From Anaerobranca californiensis DSM 14826 (GTDB lineage Bacteria; Bacillota; Proteinivoracia; Proteinivoracales; Proteinivoracaceae), in NCBI RefSeq assembly GCF_900142275.1, contig NZ_FRAI01000010.1, positions 22,765 through 86,764 on the forward strand: 64,000 nucleotides of DNA, read 5' to 3'. Position numbers and translations under genes: made by a program. The notes below the pieces were generated by a model. That model ran no database searches, had not been told where the DNA came from, and saw only the letters and a program-made list of their open reading frames with translations. How positions within the stretch are numbered: position 1 is the stretch's first letter; each line of letters begins with the position of its first letter. Shown here piece after piece: positions 36,372-44,375 of the stretch.

Positions 36372-38162
36372 TTAACCTTTAAAAATGGCGTTAAATTTAC
36401 ATTTTTCTACACAAGCACCACATTTGATACAAACTTCTGGATTAATTTCATGAAGTTTTTTAACTTCACCTTTAATGGCGTTCACAGGACAAACCCTTAC
36501 ACAGGCTGTACATCCGATACATTTTTCTGGATCTATTTTATATGTCGTTAGAGCTGCACAAAGACCTGCAGGACAGCGTTTTTCGTTAATGTGGGCTTCA
36601 TATTCACTTCTAAAGTACTTAATTGTACTTAAAATTGGGTTTGGAGCCGTTTGACCTAGACCGCAAAGGGAAGTTAATTTTACCGTTTCACCAATTTCTT
36701 CTAACAGTTCAATATCTCCTTCTCTTCCATTACCTTCAGTAATTCTTTCTAGAATTTCTAACATCCTTTTGGTACCTTCTCTACAAGGTGTACATTTACC
36801 ACAGGATTCCGCTTGGGTGAAGTTTAAGAAGAATTTAGCTAAATCCACCATACATGTAGTGTCATCCATTACCACAAGACCACCAGAACCCATCATAGCA
36901 CCGGCATCAAGTAGAGAATCGTAGTCAATAGGTAAATCTAATAATTCTTCAGGTATACAACCACCAGATGGACCTCCGATTTGCACTGCTTTGAATTTTC
37001 TATTGTTGGTAATTCCACCACCGATATCATAGATGATTTCCCTAATGGTAATTCCCATAGGAACTTCTGCAAGACCGGTGTTGTTGATTTTACCTGTTAA
37101 TGCAAAAACTTTAGTTCCTTTACTTTTTTCAGTTCCTAAAGATGCAAACCAGTCGGCACCTTTTTCATAAATTACAGGAACATTGGCAAAGGTTTCAACA
37201 TTGTTAATATTTGAAGGCTTATCCCACAATCCTTTAACTGCAGGGAATGGAGGCCTTGGCCTTGGCATACCTCTTTTACCTTCAATAGAGGCCATTAAAG
37301 CTGTTTCTTCACCACATACAAAGGCTCCAGCACCTTCTTTAATGTGTAAAGTGAAATTAAACCCTGTTCCTAAGATATCTTCACCTAATAATCCGTATTC
37401 TTCTGCTTGTTTGATCGCTGTTTTTAGTCGCTTAATAGCTAATGGATATTCTGCCCTTACATATACATAACCTTCGTCGGCACCAATAGCATATCCGGCA
37501 ATTATCATACCTTCAATTAAGCTATGGGGGTCACCTTCTAGGATACTTCTGTCCATAAAGGCACCGGGGTCACCTTCATCGGCATTACAGATTACATATT
37601 TTTTATCACTTTGACTTTTGCTAGCAAATTCCCATTTCAACCCTGTAGGGAATCCACCGCCACCTCTACCCCTTAATCCAGATTTTTTCATTTCTTCTAT
37701 AACTTCTTGGGGTGTCATTTGAGTTAAAACTTTACCTAATGCTTCATATCCACCTTTACCGATATACTCATTTATATCTTCAGGGTTAATATAACCACAG
37801 TTTCTTAAAGCAATCCTTTGTTGCTTTTTATAGAAATCAATTTCTTTATAGCTGGGGATTTTTTGTTCCCCTTGTGGTGGTGTATAAAGGAGATCCTTTA
37901 CAATTCTTCCCTTTAACAGATGTTCTTCCACAATTTTGGCAGTATCTTCTGGTGTTACTCTACAGTAAAAAGTTCCTTCAGGATAAACTATCACAATTGG
38001 TCCCATTTCACAGAAACCGTGACAACCTGTTTTAATTATTTTAAATTCCTTTTCTATCTTATGTTTTTCCATATTTTCCGTTAATGCTTCCACAACTTTA
38101 ACACAACCTGACGATACACAACCGGTACCGGAACATACTAATATGTGTCCACGTTGGATCAT
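36372..38162 (-). CDS. NuoF-like NAD(H)-binding subunit (HydB/HylB type)
   Basis: The flavoprotein subunit that exchanges electrons with NAD+. The order is: thioredoxin-like 2Fe-2S domain (CSGTGCVSSGC near residue 10, TGCHGFCEMG near 46), NADH/FMN core with LRGRGGGGFPTGLKW and CNADEGDPGAFMDR, a 4Fe-4S site SCGKCTPCREGTKRM, then a C-terminal two-cluster ferredoxin (CIGCTACVRVCP, CIKCGACVEKC). At 596 residues it matches subunits of electron-bifurcating hydrogenases and formate dehydrogenases. It is 26 bases upstream of fdhA. Confidence 0.92.
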   Translation of the reverse strand: MIQRGHILVCSGTGCVSSGCVKVVEALTENMEKHKIEKEFKIIKTGCHGFCEMGPIVIVYPEGTFYCRVTPEDTAKIVEEHLLKGRIVKDLLYTPPQGEQKIPSYKEIDFYKKQQRIALRNCGYINPEDINEYIGKGGYEALGKVLTQMTPQEVIEEMKKSGLRGRGGGGFPTGLKWEFASKSQSDKKYVICNADEGDPGAFMDRSILEGDPHSLIEGMIIAGYAIGADEGYVYVRAEYPLAIKRLKTAIKQAEEYGLLGEDILGTGFNFTLHIKEGAGAFVCGEETALMASIEGKRGMPRPRPPFPAVKGLWDKPSNINNVETFANVPVIYEKGADWFASLGTEKSKGTKVFALTGKINNTGLAEVPMGITIREIIYDIGGGITNNRKFKAVQIGGPSGGCIPEELLDLPIDYDSLLDAGAMMGSGGLVVMDDTTCMVDLAKFFLNFTQAESCGKCTPCREGTKRMLEILERITEGNGREGDIELLEEIGETVKLTSLCGLGQTAPNPILSTIKYFRSEYEAHINEKRCPAGLCAALTTYKIDPEKCIGCTACVRVCPVNAIKGEVKKLHEINPEVCIKCGACVEKCKFNAIFKG

Positions 38163-38175
38163 TTAAATACCCCCT

Positions 38176-38550
38176 TTACTGTTTTTCGATTTTACCTACT
38201 ACTGCTTCTTTTAAGATATTACCATTGGCCAGGTGTTCTACAACGATTTTCTTAGCTAAATCTTTAGTAACCCGCCCATAGGTAATTCTATCTTGACCAG
38301 GAATTACAACATCAACTAATGGTTCCTTTTCACACATTCCTATACAACCTGTTTGAGTAATATTAACTTTTAAATTTCTCTTATTAATTTCTTCTAAAAT
38401 TGTTAACATTACATCTCTAGCACCGGCAGCTATGCCACATGTTCCCATACCAACGATTACTGTAGGGCGATCACTTTCTCTAGCTGTAGATAGCTTAGAT
38501 TGTTCTTCCCTAAGTTTACGGAGATCTTCTAAACTTTTAATTTTACTCAC
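38176..38550 (-). CDS. Thioredoxin-like 2Fe-2S ferredoxin
   Basis: A 124-residue electron carrier with Cys residues in GMGTCGIAAGARDV and TGCIGMCEKEPLV, the four-Cys pattern of thioredoxin-like 2Fe-2S proteins. It is similar to the N-terminal domain of the downstream NuoF-like subunit. The GTG start at 38550 overlaps the preceding ATPase stop by 4 bases and has a strong AAGGAGG site. In bifurcating hydrogenase operons an equivalent small gene occurs at this position. Confidence 0.85.
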   Translation of the reverse strand: MSKIKSLEDLRKLREEQSKLSTARESDRPTVIVGMGTCGIAAGARDVMLTILEEINKRNLKVNITQTGCIGMCEKEPLVDVVIPGQDRITYGRVTKDLAKKIVVEHLANGNILKEAVVGKIEKQ

Positions 38551-39113
38551 TTTAGTTCCTCCTTTATATGATGGTAGATATTTTCTTGAAGATATTCTTT
38601 TAACCAATTAACTACCCAAGGATCAGAAAAATTTCCATCTCCAATATTTTCTTTTATTTCTTTAGAGTTAATCACAAAGGCATTAACGTTAGTGTTTAGG
38701 TCTGAGATAAGAGAGAGGATGATTTCACATTGGGGATTTAAGATTATTAAAGCTAAATAGGTGTCTTCCAGCTTCCCAACCGGTGGTCTATCCCAATGAC
38801 TTATTTTAAAGGCAAAATCTAAAGTAGTGCCTTGTCCCTTTTTAGAGCTGATTTTAAAATAGCCATCAGATTGCTCACAAAGCATTTTTGTTAAAGATAA
38901 CCCTAACCCAACACTTCTAGTTTTTCTAGTTGTATAGAAAGGGCTAGTGCATTTTTCTACTGTCTCTTCATCCATCCCATGACCATCATCTTTAATCATG
39001 ACTTTTAATAAATCATTTAGATAGCTAATTTCTATGTAAATTTCTATTTTCTTTGCATTGGCTCCTAGAGAATTTTGTGCTAGATCTAAAATGATTTGAG
39101 ATAAATCTTCCAT
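38547..39113 (-). CDS. Histidine-kinase-like ATPase (GHKL) without a phosphoacceptor domain
   Basis: A 188-residue soluble protein. The N-box DLAQNSLGANAKKI, the G1 box DDGHGMD and the G2 box SVGLGLSLTKML define a GHKL ATPase. There is no HisKA dimerisation domain or transmembrane segment. The last ~85 residues do not match a domain I know. It lies between NuoE-like and 2Fe-2S genes, a position also seen in clostridial hydrogenase operons. The target is unknown. Confidence 0.8.
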   Translation of the reverse strand: MEDLSQIILDLAQNSLGANAKKIEIYIEISYLNDLLKVMIKDDGHGMDEETVEKCTSPFYTTRKTRSVGLGLSLTKMLCEQSDGYFKISSKKGQGTTLDFAFKISHWDRPPVGKLEDTYLALIILNPQCEIILSLISDLNTNVNAFVINSKEIKENIGDGNFSDPWVVNWLKEYLQENIYHHIKEELK

Positions 39114-39114
39114 T

Positions 39115-39612
39115 TTACTCTCTGTACTTATCTAATATCGCAGGAATATCATCTGGTGTTAGCCTTCCATGGGTATCATCATTAATCATGATTACTGGAG
39201 CAAGACCACAGGCACCAATACAAGCAACCCCTTCTAGAGTAAATAATAGGTCTTCAGTAGTTCCATTTTTCTCTACATTTAGTTCTTTTTGGATTCTTTC
39301 AAAGATCTTTTGTCCACCTCTAACATGGCAAGCAGTACCTAAACATACCCTTATAATATTTTTACCCCTTGGTTTTAAGTGGAATTGAGCGTAAAAAGTT
39401 GCTACACCGTATACTTGACTTAATGGTAAACCTAATCCATCTGCAATAGCCTCCATAACTTCTTCTGGTAAATAACCAAAAATATTTTGGGCTTTTTGTA
39501 AAACAGGGATTAAAGCACCTTTTTTCCCTTTGTACCCATCGATTAATTCTTCTAATTTAATCCATTTTTCATCTTTTTGATTTCCACCACAACAACAGTT
39601 AGTTTGTTGCAT
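39115..39612 (-). CDS. NuoE-like 2Fe-2S subunit (HydC/HylC type)
   Basis: A 165-residue thioredoxin-like 2Fe-2S subunit that pairs with NuoF. The cluster ligands are in RVCLGTACHVRGG and VACIGACGLAPVIMIND, and the fold marker GYLPEEVMEAIADGLGL is present. There is also an unusual N-terminal CCCGG segment. An ATG at 39654 is possible, but AAGGAG precedes the ATG at 39612. Confidence 0.92.
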   Translation of the reverse strand: MQQTNCCCGGNQKDEKWIKLEELIDGYKGKKGALIPVLQKAQNIFGYLPEEVMEAIADGLGLPLSQVYGVATFYAQFHLKPRGKNIIRVCLGTACHVRGGQKIFERIQKELNVEKNGTTEDLLFTLEGVACIGACGLAPVIMINDDTHGRLTPDDIPAILDKYRE

Positions 39613-39631
39613 AATCTCAACTCCTTTCTCT

Positions 39632-40366
39632 TTACTGAAAATACCTTCTACCATCTTTATTTTGTAAAGCCAGCAGAAGTTCTTTTAAAGAAAATCCTTT
39701 TACAATCAAGTTAAGTGGTTCAAACTCTAGTTCTTCTAAACGGTGAGCATCACATCCTTTAAATAAATTTTTGTTTATTAAAGAATATTTATCTTTCAAA
39801 ACTGTGATATCACAGTTTTTTGAAACCTCAAATATAGAAAACAACGGTTCTTCAGGGATAAAACCTAAGGTTTTTAAAAGACCGTTTTTAGCCCTATCTA
39901 TATGGGCAGGGATGCAAACACCATCCCTTTCCTCTACAACCTTTGCTAGTTCTGCAATTCCTAAAGAACTCCTCTGTAGTAGCAGTTTATCTTCAAAACC
40001 TAAAATATTTTCCTTTTCATCTACTAATACTTGATAACCAAAGAGCTCAGGGTCATTTGGTATCGGAAGAAGGGTTTCATAAATTAGTGAACCTAATTCT
40101 TCCGCTTTTTCTAGGTCATTAAAATAACATAATACATGAACCTCTTCTTTGGTTTCTACTTCTATTCCTGGTAAAAAATATAAATTATTGGTTTGACAAA
40201 GGGTTGAAAATGCTTTTAAATTTTTAGTACTATTATGGTCAGTTATACCTATAAAATCTAATCCCAGTTCCTTTGCCCTTTGGATTATCAGTTTAGGTCC
40301 CATTTCTAAGGAAGCACAAGGGGAAAGTACAGAATGGATATGTAATTGACCTTTAAGCTTTAACAT
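39632..40366 (-). CDS. PHP-domain metal-dependent phosphoesterase-like protein
   Basis: A 244-residue protein with the PHP metal-binding motifs QLHIHSVLSP at the N-terminus, GITDHNSTKNL, and HIDRA and GCDAHRLEE further on. These suggest a metal-dependent phosphoesterase; the substrate is unknown. It overlaps the DRTGG gene by 14 bases and belongs to the signalling-like half of the operon. Such PHP genes recur beside HsfB-type hydrogenase proteins. Confidence 0.82.
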   Translation of the reverse strand: MLKLKGQLHIHSVLSPCASLEMGPKLIIQRAKELGLDFIGITDHNSTKNLKAFSTLCQTNNLYFLPGIEVETKEEVHVLCYFNDLEKAEELGSLIYETLLPIPNDPELFGYQVLVDEKENILGFEDKLLLQRSSLGIAELAKVVEERDGVCIPAHIDRAKNGLLKTLGFIPEEPLFSIFEVSKNCDITVLKDKYSLINKNLFKGCDAHRLEELEFEPLNLIVKGFSLKELLLALQNKDGRRYFQ

Positions 40367-40697
40367 TTTTACCCCTGATCCCTAAGCTGTAAAGTTTACC
40401 TACAACTTCAAAGGCTGTTTCATTAGTTGTAAAGAGGTTAAGACCTTTCTCTAAAGCTGCCCTTTGGGCACCCTCTTCTACTTCTCCCACTACAACTACT
40501 GCAGCCAGTTCTGCTAATAGGGCAACGGCAACTATATTTACATGGCCTTGATGGGTTATCCAGATAGAATTTTTTTCACTATTTCCAATTACTAAACTTA
40601 AAAGGTCGGTACACAGACCTGTCTGTACTTCTAATTCTAAATCTTTTATGTTAATTGGTTTTAAATTTAATTTTTCAACTACCCCTTTAAGAATCAC
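40353..40697 (-). CDS. DRTGG-domain protein (second copy)
   Basis: A 114-residue protein of the DRTGG fold, seen in HTVTTDVVVG-like positions as WITHQGHVNIVAVALLAELAAVVV and LNLFTTNETAFEVVGKLYSLGI. DRTGG domains often bind nucleotides or act as regulatory domains. Its ends overlap the H-cluster gene upstream (11 bases) and the PHP gene downstream (14 bases), so it is tightly coupled to both. Confidence 0.72.
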   Translation of the reverse strand: MILKGVVEKLNLKPINIKDLELEVQTGLCTDLLSLVIGNSEKNSIWITHQGHVNIVAVALLAELAAVVVVGEVEEGAQRAALEKGLNLFTTNETAFEVVGKLYSLGIRGKNVKA

Positions 40698-41928
40698 TAC
40701 TATCCCCCCTTTTCTTTTGCAAGCATGCTAATCCACTTATTTTCCCTTGAATAAAATCCTCGACATGGGCATGACAAGTAGGTGCTCCACAAAGACCGCA
40801 ATCGAAACCAGGTAAGGATTTTAAAAGACTCTGAATTTTGTTGGCTTTGGCAATAGCAGAAGAAATATCTTCATCATATTTCATAATTTGTCTTGGCTTC
40901 ATTGACATTTGCCAATTAAAATATTCTGGTGGAAATTCTTTTAGTTTTTCTATTGATAAATCTCCACCTATAGATTCCGCCAGCTTTCTTACCCTTACCC
41001 TAGCGATAAAGGGGTTTTCCACTAACATAGGCCCCCCTACACATCCCCCTACACAGGCCCAACACTCTATATATTCTACATCTGTAAGTTTACCGATTTC
41101 TATTTCATTTAATACCTTATTTACTTGTTCTATGCCATCTATTACCACATTATCAGAACATTTTATTGCTAAACTTTCTCCACCTGCCCTAGCCCATCCA
41201 TATCCCAAACCTGTAGCTTTTAGTTCTAAAGCTTTAGTTTTATCACTTGAAATGTATTTTAATATATTGCCATATAAATCAACTATTGATAATACTTCAT
41301 TTACATTGGATTTTTCCCTGGCAACAGGTTGTTTCACTGCAGTAACTTTAGCAGGACAAGGAGAAATATAAAAAATTCCAATTTCCTCTTGCTTATATCC
41401 TTTTTTTAATCCTTCCTCTAATGCCAATCCCCCTGCAATTTCCAAAGGTGATTCTATCGGAATTAAGTGGGGAATCAAGTCAGGGTGAAGTGCTTGAACT
41501 AATCTAATGACAGCAGGACAGGAAGCGGAAATATAAGGTGTTCCACTGTGGCTTTTTAAAACATTCCTTATTGCCAAAGATACATAATCGCAAGCTATAG
41601 CCACATCAAATACTGAATCAAAACCCATGGCAATAAATGCTCCCAAAATTTTTTGCGGCTGTATATTTTTGGAAAATTGACCAAAAATCGCTGGATCTGG
41701 TAAAGCAATATTGTATTTATATTTTTCTAAATCCTTTAAACTGTCAACTTTTCCTGTCTTAGCATGTTGAGGGCAAATCCTAATACATTCTCCACAATCA
41801 ATACATCTTATATCAATAATTTCAGCCTTTTCCTTAACCCTAATAGCTTCAGTGGGACAAACCTTTACACATCGGGTACATCCATTACATAATGTATCCC
41901 GCAACCGGACAGAGTGAAAGTATTCCAC
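40687..41928 (-). CDS. HsfB-type [FeFe] hydrogenase-like protein (probable redox sensor)
   Basis: A 413-residue H-cluster protein. Two 4Fe-4S ferredoxin motifs (Cys14, 17, 20, 24 and Cys42, 45, 48, 52) precede the H-domain. All four H-cluster cysteines are present: Cys137 (SASCPAV), Cys191 (SPCPAK), and Cys292 and Cys296 (ECWACVGGCVGG). The proton-relay Cys of TSCCP is Ser136 here. A C-terminal 4Fe-4S motif (CGLCGAPTCHAH) completes it. This matches the sensory HsfB class, not a turnover hydrogenase. The neighbours (ATPase, DRTGG, PHP) support signalling. Confidence 0.82.
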   Translation of the reverse strand: MEYFHSVRLRDTLCNGCTRCVKVCPTEAIRVKEKAEIIDIRCIDCGECIRICPQHAKTGKVDSLKDLEKYKYNIALPDPAIFGQFSKNIQPQKILGAFIAMGFDSVFDVAIACDYVSLAIRNVLKSHSGTPYISASCPAVIRLVQALHPDLIPHLIPIESPLEIAGGLALEEGLKKGYKQEEIGIFYISPCPAKVTAVKQPVAREKSNVNEVLSIVDLYGNILKYISSDKTKALELKATGLGYGWARAGGESLAIKCSDNVVIDGIEQVNKVLNEIEIGKLTDVEYIECWACVGGCVGGPMLVENPFIARVRVRKLAESIGGDLSIEKLKEFPPEYFNWQMSMKPRQIMKYDEDISSAIAKANKIQSLLKSLPGFDCGLCGAPTCHAHVEDFIQGKISGLACLQKKRGDSSDS

Positions 41929-41929
41929 T

Positions 41930-42358
41930 TTAATCCCTCCTTAAATAAACTACAGCGGTTAAGGTAGTTCCTAATCCAACTTGGGATTTAATATGTAATT
42001 CATCAGCACAGCGCTTAATATTAGGAAGACCTAAACCGGCTCCAAAGCCCATTTCCCTCACTTCATCACTGGCAGTAGAATATCCTTCCTCCATAGCTAA
42101 TTCTATATTCTCAATTCCAGGACCTTGGTCCTCGGTAATTATCTCAACTTTATCGGGGTAAATAATGCAAGAAATTTTTCCTCCATTACTATGGATAACA
42201 AGATTCATTTCAGCTTCATAACTAATTATAGAGATCCTTCGTAAAATATCTGGGGCAACTCCTATAACTTGTAACGCCTTTTTAATAGCACTAGACCCTT
42301 CACCAGCCCGATTAAAATCCATTGGATATACCGGTGCTGATACCACATGATTTTCCAT
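41930..42358 (-). CDS. RsbT/RsbW-like ATP-binding protein
   Basis: A 142-residue GHKL ATPase resembling anti-sigma factor kinases. The N-box is ISYEAEMNLVIHSNGG, the G1 box EDQGPGIENIELAMEEG and the G2 box FGAGLGLPNIKRCADEL. It precedes HsfB by one base. Partners in this family are usually anti-sigma or anti-anti-sigma factors; none is encoded beside it. It could phosphorylate a target in response to the HsfB state. Confidence 0.8.
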   Translation of the reverse strand: MENHVVSAPVYPMDFNRAGEGSSAIKKALQVIGVAPDILRRISIISYEAEMNLVIHSNGGKISCIIYPDKVEIITEDQGPGIENIELAMEEGYSTASDEVREMGFGAGLGLPNIKRCADELHIKSQVGLGTTLTAVVYLRRD

Positions 42359-42362
42359 GGAA

Positions 42363-42728
42363 TCACTCCTTATTAGATTTTGTCAATTCCACAGGTAAAA
42401 TGCCATTTTTGTATAATATTCCACAACTTTCAAACATGGTTTTGTCAGTTCTAATAAGGGGAATTTGACACTCTTTCGCTAATTCAATTGTTCCTTCATC
42501 AACTTTTTTACCTCTAACTACAACAATCCCACCTAAATCCAACATTTCTGCTGTTCTGACAACTTGGATATTAACTAAACCTGTTAAGAGTAGAATACCA
42601 CTTTTGGCATATGCTAAAACATCACTTAATAAATCGGCGCCATAAGCTTGAGAAATTTCTTTATTTAATAATTCTTCTCCAAATATGATTTCTCCTTCTA
42701 ACAAAGAAACAATTTGTGATAATTTCAT
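42363..42728 (-). CDS. DRTGG-domain protein (first copy), operon leader gene
   Basis: A 121-residue DRTGG-type protein (GADLLSDVLAYAKSGILLLTG, LDLGGIVVVRGKK, CQIPLIRTDKTMFESCGILY). The frame extends to 42806, but the extension would contain the promoter. The ATG at 42728 behind GGGG is therefore used. It is the first gene of the formate dehydrogenase operon. Confidence 0.78.
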   Translation of the reverse strand: MKLSQIVSLLEGEIIFGEELLNKEISQAYGADLLSDVLAYAKSGILLLTGLVNIQVVRTAEMLDLGGIVVVRGKKVDEGTIELAKECQIPLIRTDKTMFESCGILYKNGILPVELTKSNKE

Positions 42729-42777
42729 TATATTACCCCACTTTATATTTAATGTGATTTCTTTCACTTTCAAATAA

Positions 42778-42806
42778 AGTATAACATTGATTATATTCAA
42801 TATCAA
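42778..42806 (-). promoter_or_regulatory. Promoter of the HsfB/formate dehydrogenase operon
   Basis: On the minus strand there is TTGATA (42801-42806), an exact 17-base spacer and TATACT (42778-42783), 49 bases upstream of the DRTGG ATG. Inside it ATTGAT and ATCAAT (about 42786-42807) form a palindrome with a 10-base gap, so it could bind a regulator. Confidence 0.6.
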
Positions 42807-42830
42807 TACCTTTGAGAGTTTATTAAATTT

Positions 42831-42870
42831 TCACATAAATAACCCCCTTTACAGAGGGTTATTTATGTGA
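42831..42870 (-). repeat. 15-bp perfect inverted repeat at the end of the SPOR gene
   Basis: Arms 42831-42845 and 42856-42870 match perfectly over 15 bases with a 10-base loop. It includes the stop of the SPOR gene and lies 25 bases upstream of the formate dehydrogenase promoter. It could be a terminator for the SPOR gene, although the minus-strand T-run is poor (AAATTTAATAAA). An operator role is an alternative. Confidence 0.55.
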
Positions 42871-43533
42871 ACGCAAATATTTAACTAATGATTGTAAATA
42901 TTCCTTTTGCTCAGAGTCATTAGGATTTGTTTGCCAAACTTTATATAATTCTAATAACTCTACCATTTTCAGTACTTCCTCTTTATCCCCTTGATAATTT
43001 AACTCTAAATCACCTATAGGAACTACTAAGTTGTTAATAAAATATTGTTGAGTATTTTCTAAAAGTGTGTTAAAACTAGTAAAAATTGTTTCTAACTTAT
43101 TCTTTTCATTAACCGTCGATACTTCCAAGGAAAATACCGGCAAGGTAATATTGACAAGATAATTTTCAAAGCCTAAATTTTTTTGTAACTGCACTTCAGA
43201 CATAGCCCAATCCTTATCTAAATAGATACCTGTTATTAATCTATAATTTCCTTCTTCAATCATTACTGGATGAAAACCAGCATCCTTTAATTTGACAAAT
43301 TGATTGTGGGCTCCTTCTGCAACTGTAAAGACACCGTTTTGAATAATATACACCTCAGTAACTTCCCGAAAAACTTCAAATTTATTATTAGTATCCACAG
43401 GTTCTGAATTGTTGTTACCACTAAATTTTAAAACTAATTCTTCAAAATATCTCCCCATGACATATGTAAGTAAAATGGTAACTACGGCAAGGATAAAAAT
43501 CTTCCCTAAAGGTCTTTTCCTTTTCCTTCTCAT
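42859..43533 (-). CDS. SPOR-domain membrane protein
   Basis: A 224-residue protein with a basic N-terminus, one transmembrane helix (about residues 12-28) and a likely SPOR domain (about 60-115: VYIIQNGVFTVAEGAHNQF, HPVMIEEGNYRLITGIY). SPOR domains bind denuded peptidoglycan at septa or in spores. The last ~100 residues are alpha-helical with no named domain. GAGGTG precedes the ATG at 43533; the GTG three codons earlier is part of that site. It sits just downstream of the deacetylase-like gene. Confidence 0.7.
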   Translation of the reverse strand: MRRKRKRPLGKIFILAVVTILLTYVMGRYFEELVLKFSGNNNSEPVDTNNKFEVFREVTEVYIIQNGVFTVAEGAHNQFVKLKDAGFHPVMIEEGNYRLITGIYLDKDWAMSEVQLQKNLGFENYLVNITLPVFSLEVSTVNEKNKLETIFTSFNTLLENTQQYFINNLVVPIGDLELNYQGDKEEVLKMVELLELYKVWQTNPNDSEQKEYLQSLVKYLRSHK

Positions 43534-43538
43534 TATTT

Positions 43539-44267
43539 TCACCTCTTTCTAACTTGTTCTCCAAAAGAATTAATATAATAATTATCATGATAAAGAAGTT
43601 CTTTTAGTGAAACTATTTGGTACTCATCTATCAGAGAACTTTCTAATAGCATTCTAATAGCAGGAAAAGTATATTTGTAACTAGTATTGAATACTACGAT
43701 AGATCCACCTTTAACATGATAATTTATTCTTTCCACTATATCATTAACACCGACTTCTTTTACATCCTTTGAATCCACATCCCATAAAATATATTTTATT
43801 CCTAAGGTTTTGCAAGCTGCAGAAACTGTTCCTTTGTACTCTAAAGTTCTTACAATTTCTATTCTCTCTCCCCCTATCCCTTGAAAGGTTTGTGATATAT
43901 TTTTTAATTCTTCAATAATTTGATTTGGTGTCATACTTTCTATATTCCTATTATTAAAAGCTAATAAGCCGATTTGATGTCCTTCCAAAAGAATCATTTC
44001 AACTAGAGAATTATCTAAAATCATATTTTCTGTTAGAAAAATAGTGCTTTTAATATTATATTGTTTTAACAAATTTAATAATTCCCCTAAGTCATCTTCC
44101 CGTAAAACATTAAAAGTAAAAGCCAATTTATTTTCCTCTGTCTTAACTCGCATTATTGGGACATACATATCCCCCCCAACTAATGTAAGGATAATTTTTT
44201 CCCCCAAGCTATAAGTTAAACCTAAAATCATCAGTATTACTATAAATATAAAAAAATATTTTTTCAT
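43539..44267 (-). CDS. Degenerate polysaccharide deacetylase-like protein
   Basis: A 242-residue protein with a signal/anchor helix at its start and a NodB-like fold (LLNLLKQYNIKSTIFLTENMI, EGHQIGLLAFNNRNIESMTPNQIIEEL). The normal catalytic TFDDGP is TFNVLR, and the metal-binding H-[ST]-x3-H motif is also absent. It therefore probably lacks deacetylase activity. The strong GGAGGAG site chooses the ATG at 44267. It forms an operon with the SPOR gene, suggesting an envelope or spore role. Confidence 0.72.
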   Translation of the reverse strand: MKKYFFIFIVILMILGLTYSLGEKIILTLVGGDMYVPIMRVKTEENKLAFTFNVLREDDLGELLNLLKQYNIKSTIFLTENMILDNSLVEMILLEGHQIGLLAFNNRNIESMTPNQIIEELKNISQTFQGIGGERIEIVRTLEYKGTVSAACKTLGIKYILWDVDSKDVKEVGVNDIVERINYHVKGGSIVVFNTSYKYTFPAIRMLLESSLIDEYQIVSLKELLYHDNYYINSFGEQVRKR

Positions 44268-44339
44268 TAAAGACTCCTCCATTAAATTTCCCATGCTTAT
44301 ATAATATTTATTTTGCAAATTAAAAAATATACATAATTA

Positions 44340-44375
44340 AAACAAAAAGATTTATCCTGAAAAAAAGGATAAATC
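44340..44375 (-). terminator. Intrinsic terminator after cbiO
   Basis: A perfect 10-bp stem (44349-44358 with 44366-44375) has a 7-base loop and is followed on the minus strand by TTTTTGTTTT. Its edge touches the cbiO stop codon. Confidence 0.88.

Noticed and set aside
40838..41371. A 177-codon plus-strand open frame opposite the HsfB gene
   Set aside because: It lies wholly within a well-supported gene, has no ribosome site, and its residues do not resemble a real protein. It is a shadow frame.
40687..41928. Catalytic bifurcating hydrogenase HydA
   Set aside because: The proton-relay Cys is Ser and the third motif departs from the catalytic consensus, and the domain layout fits HsfB. The HydA-like position is filled by formate dehydrogenase.
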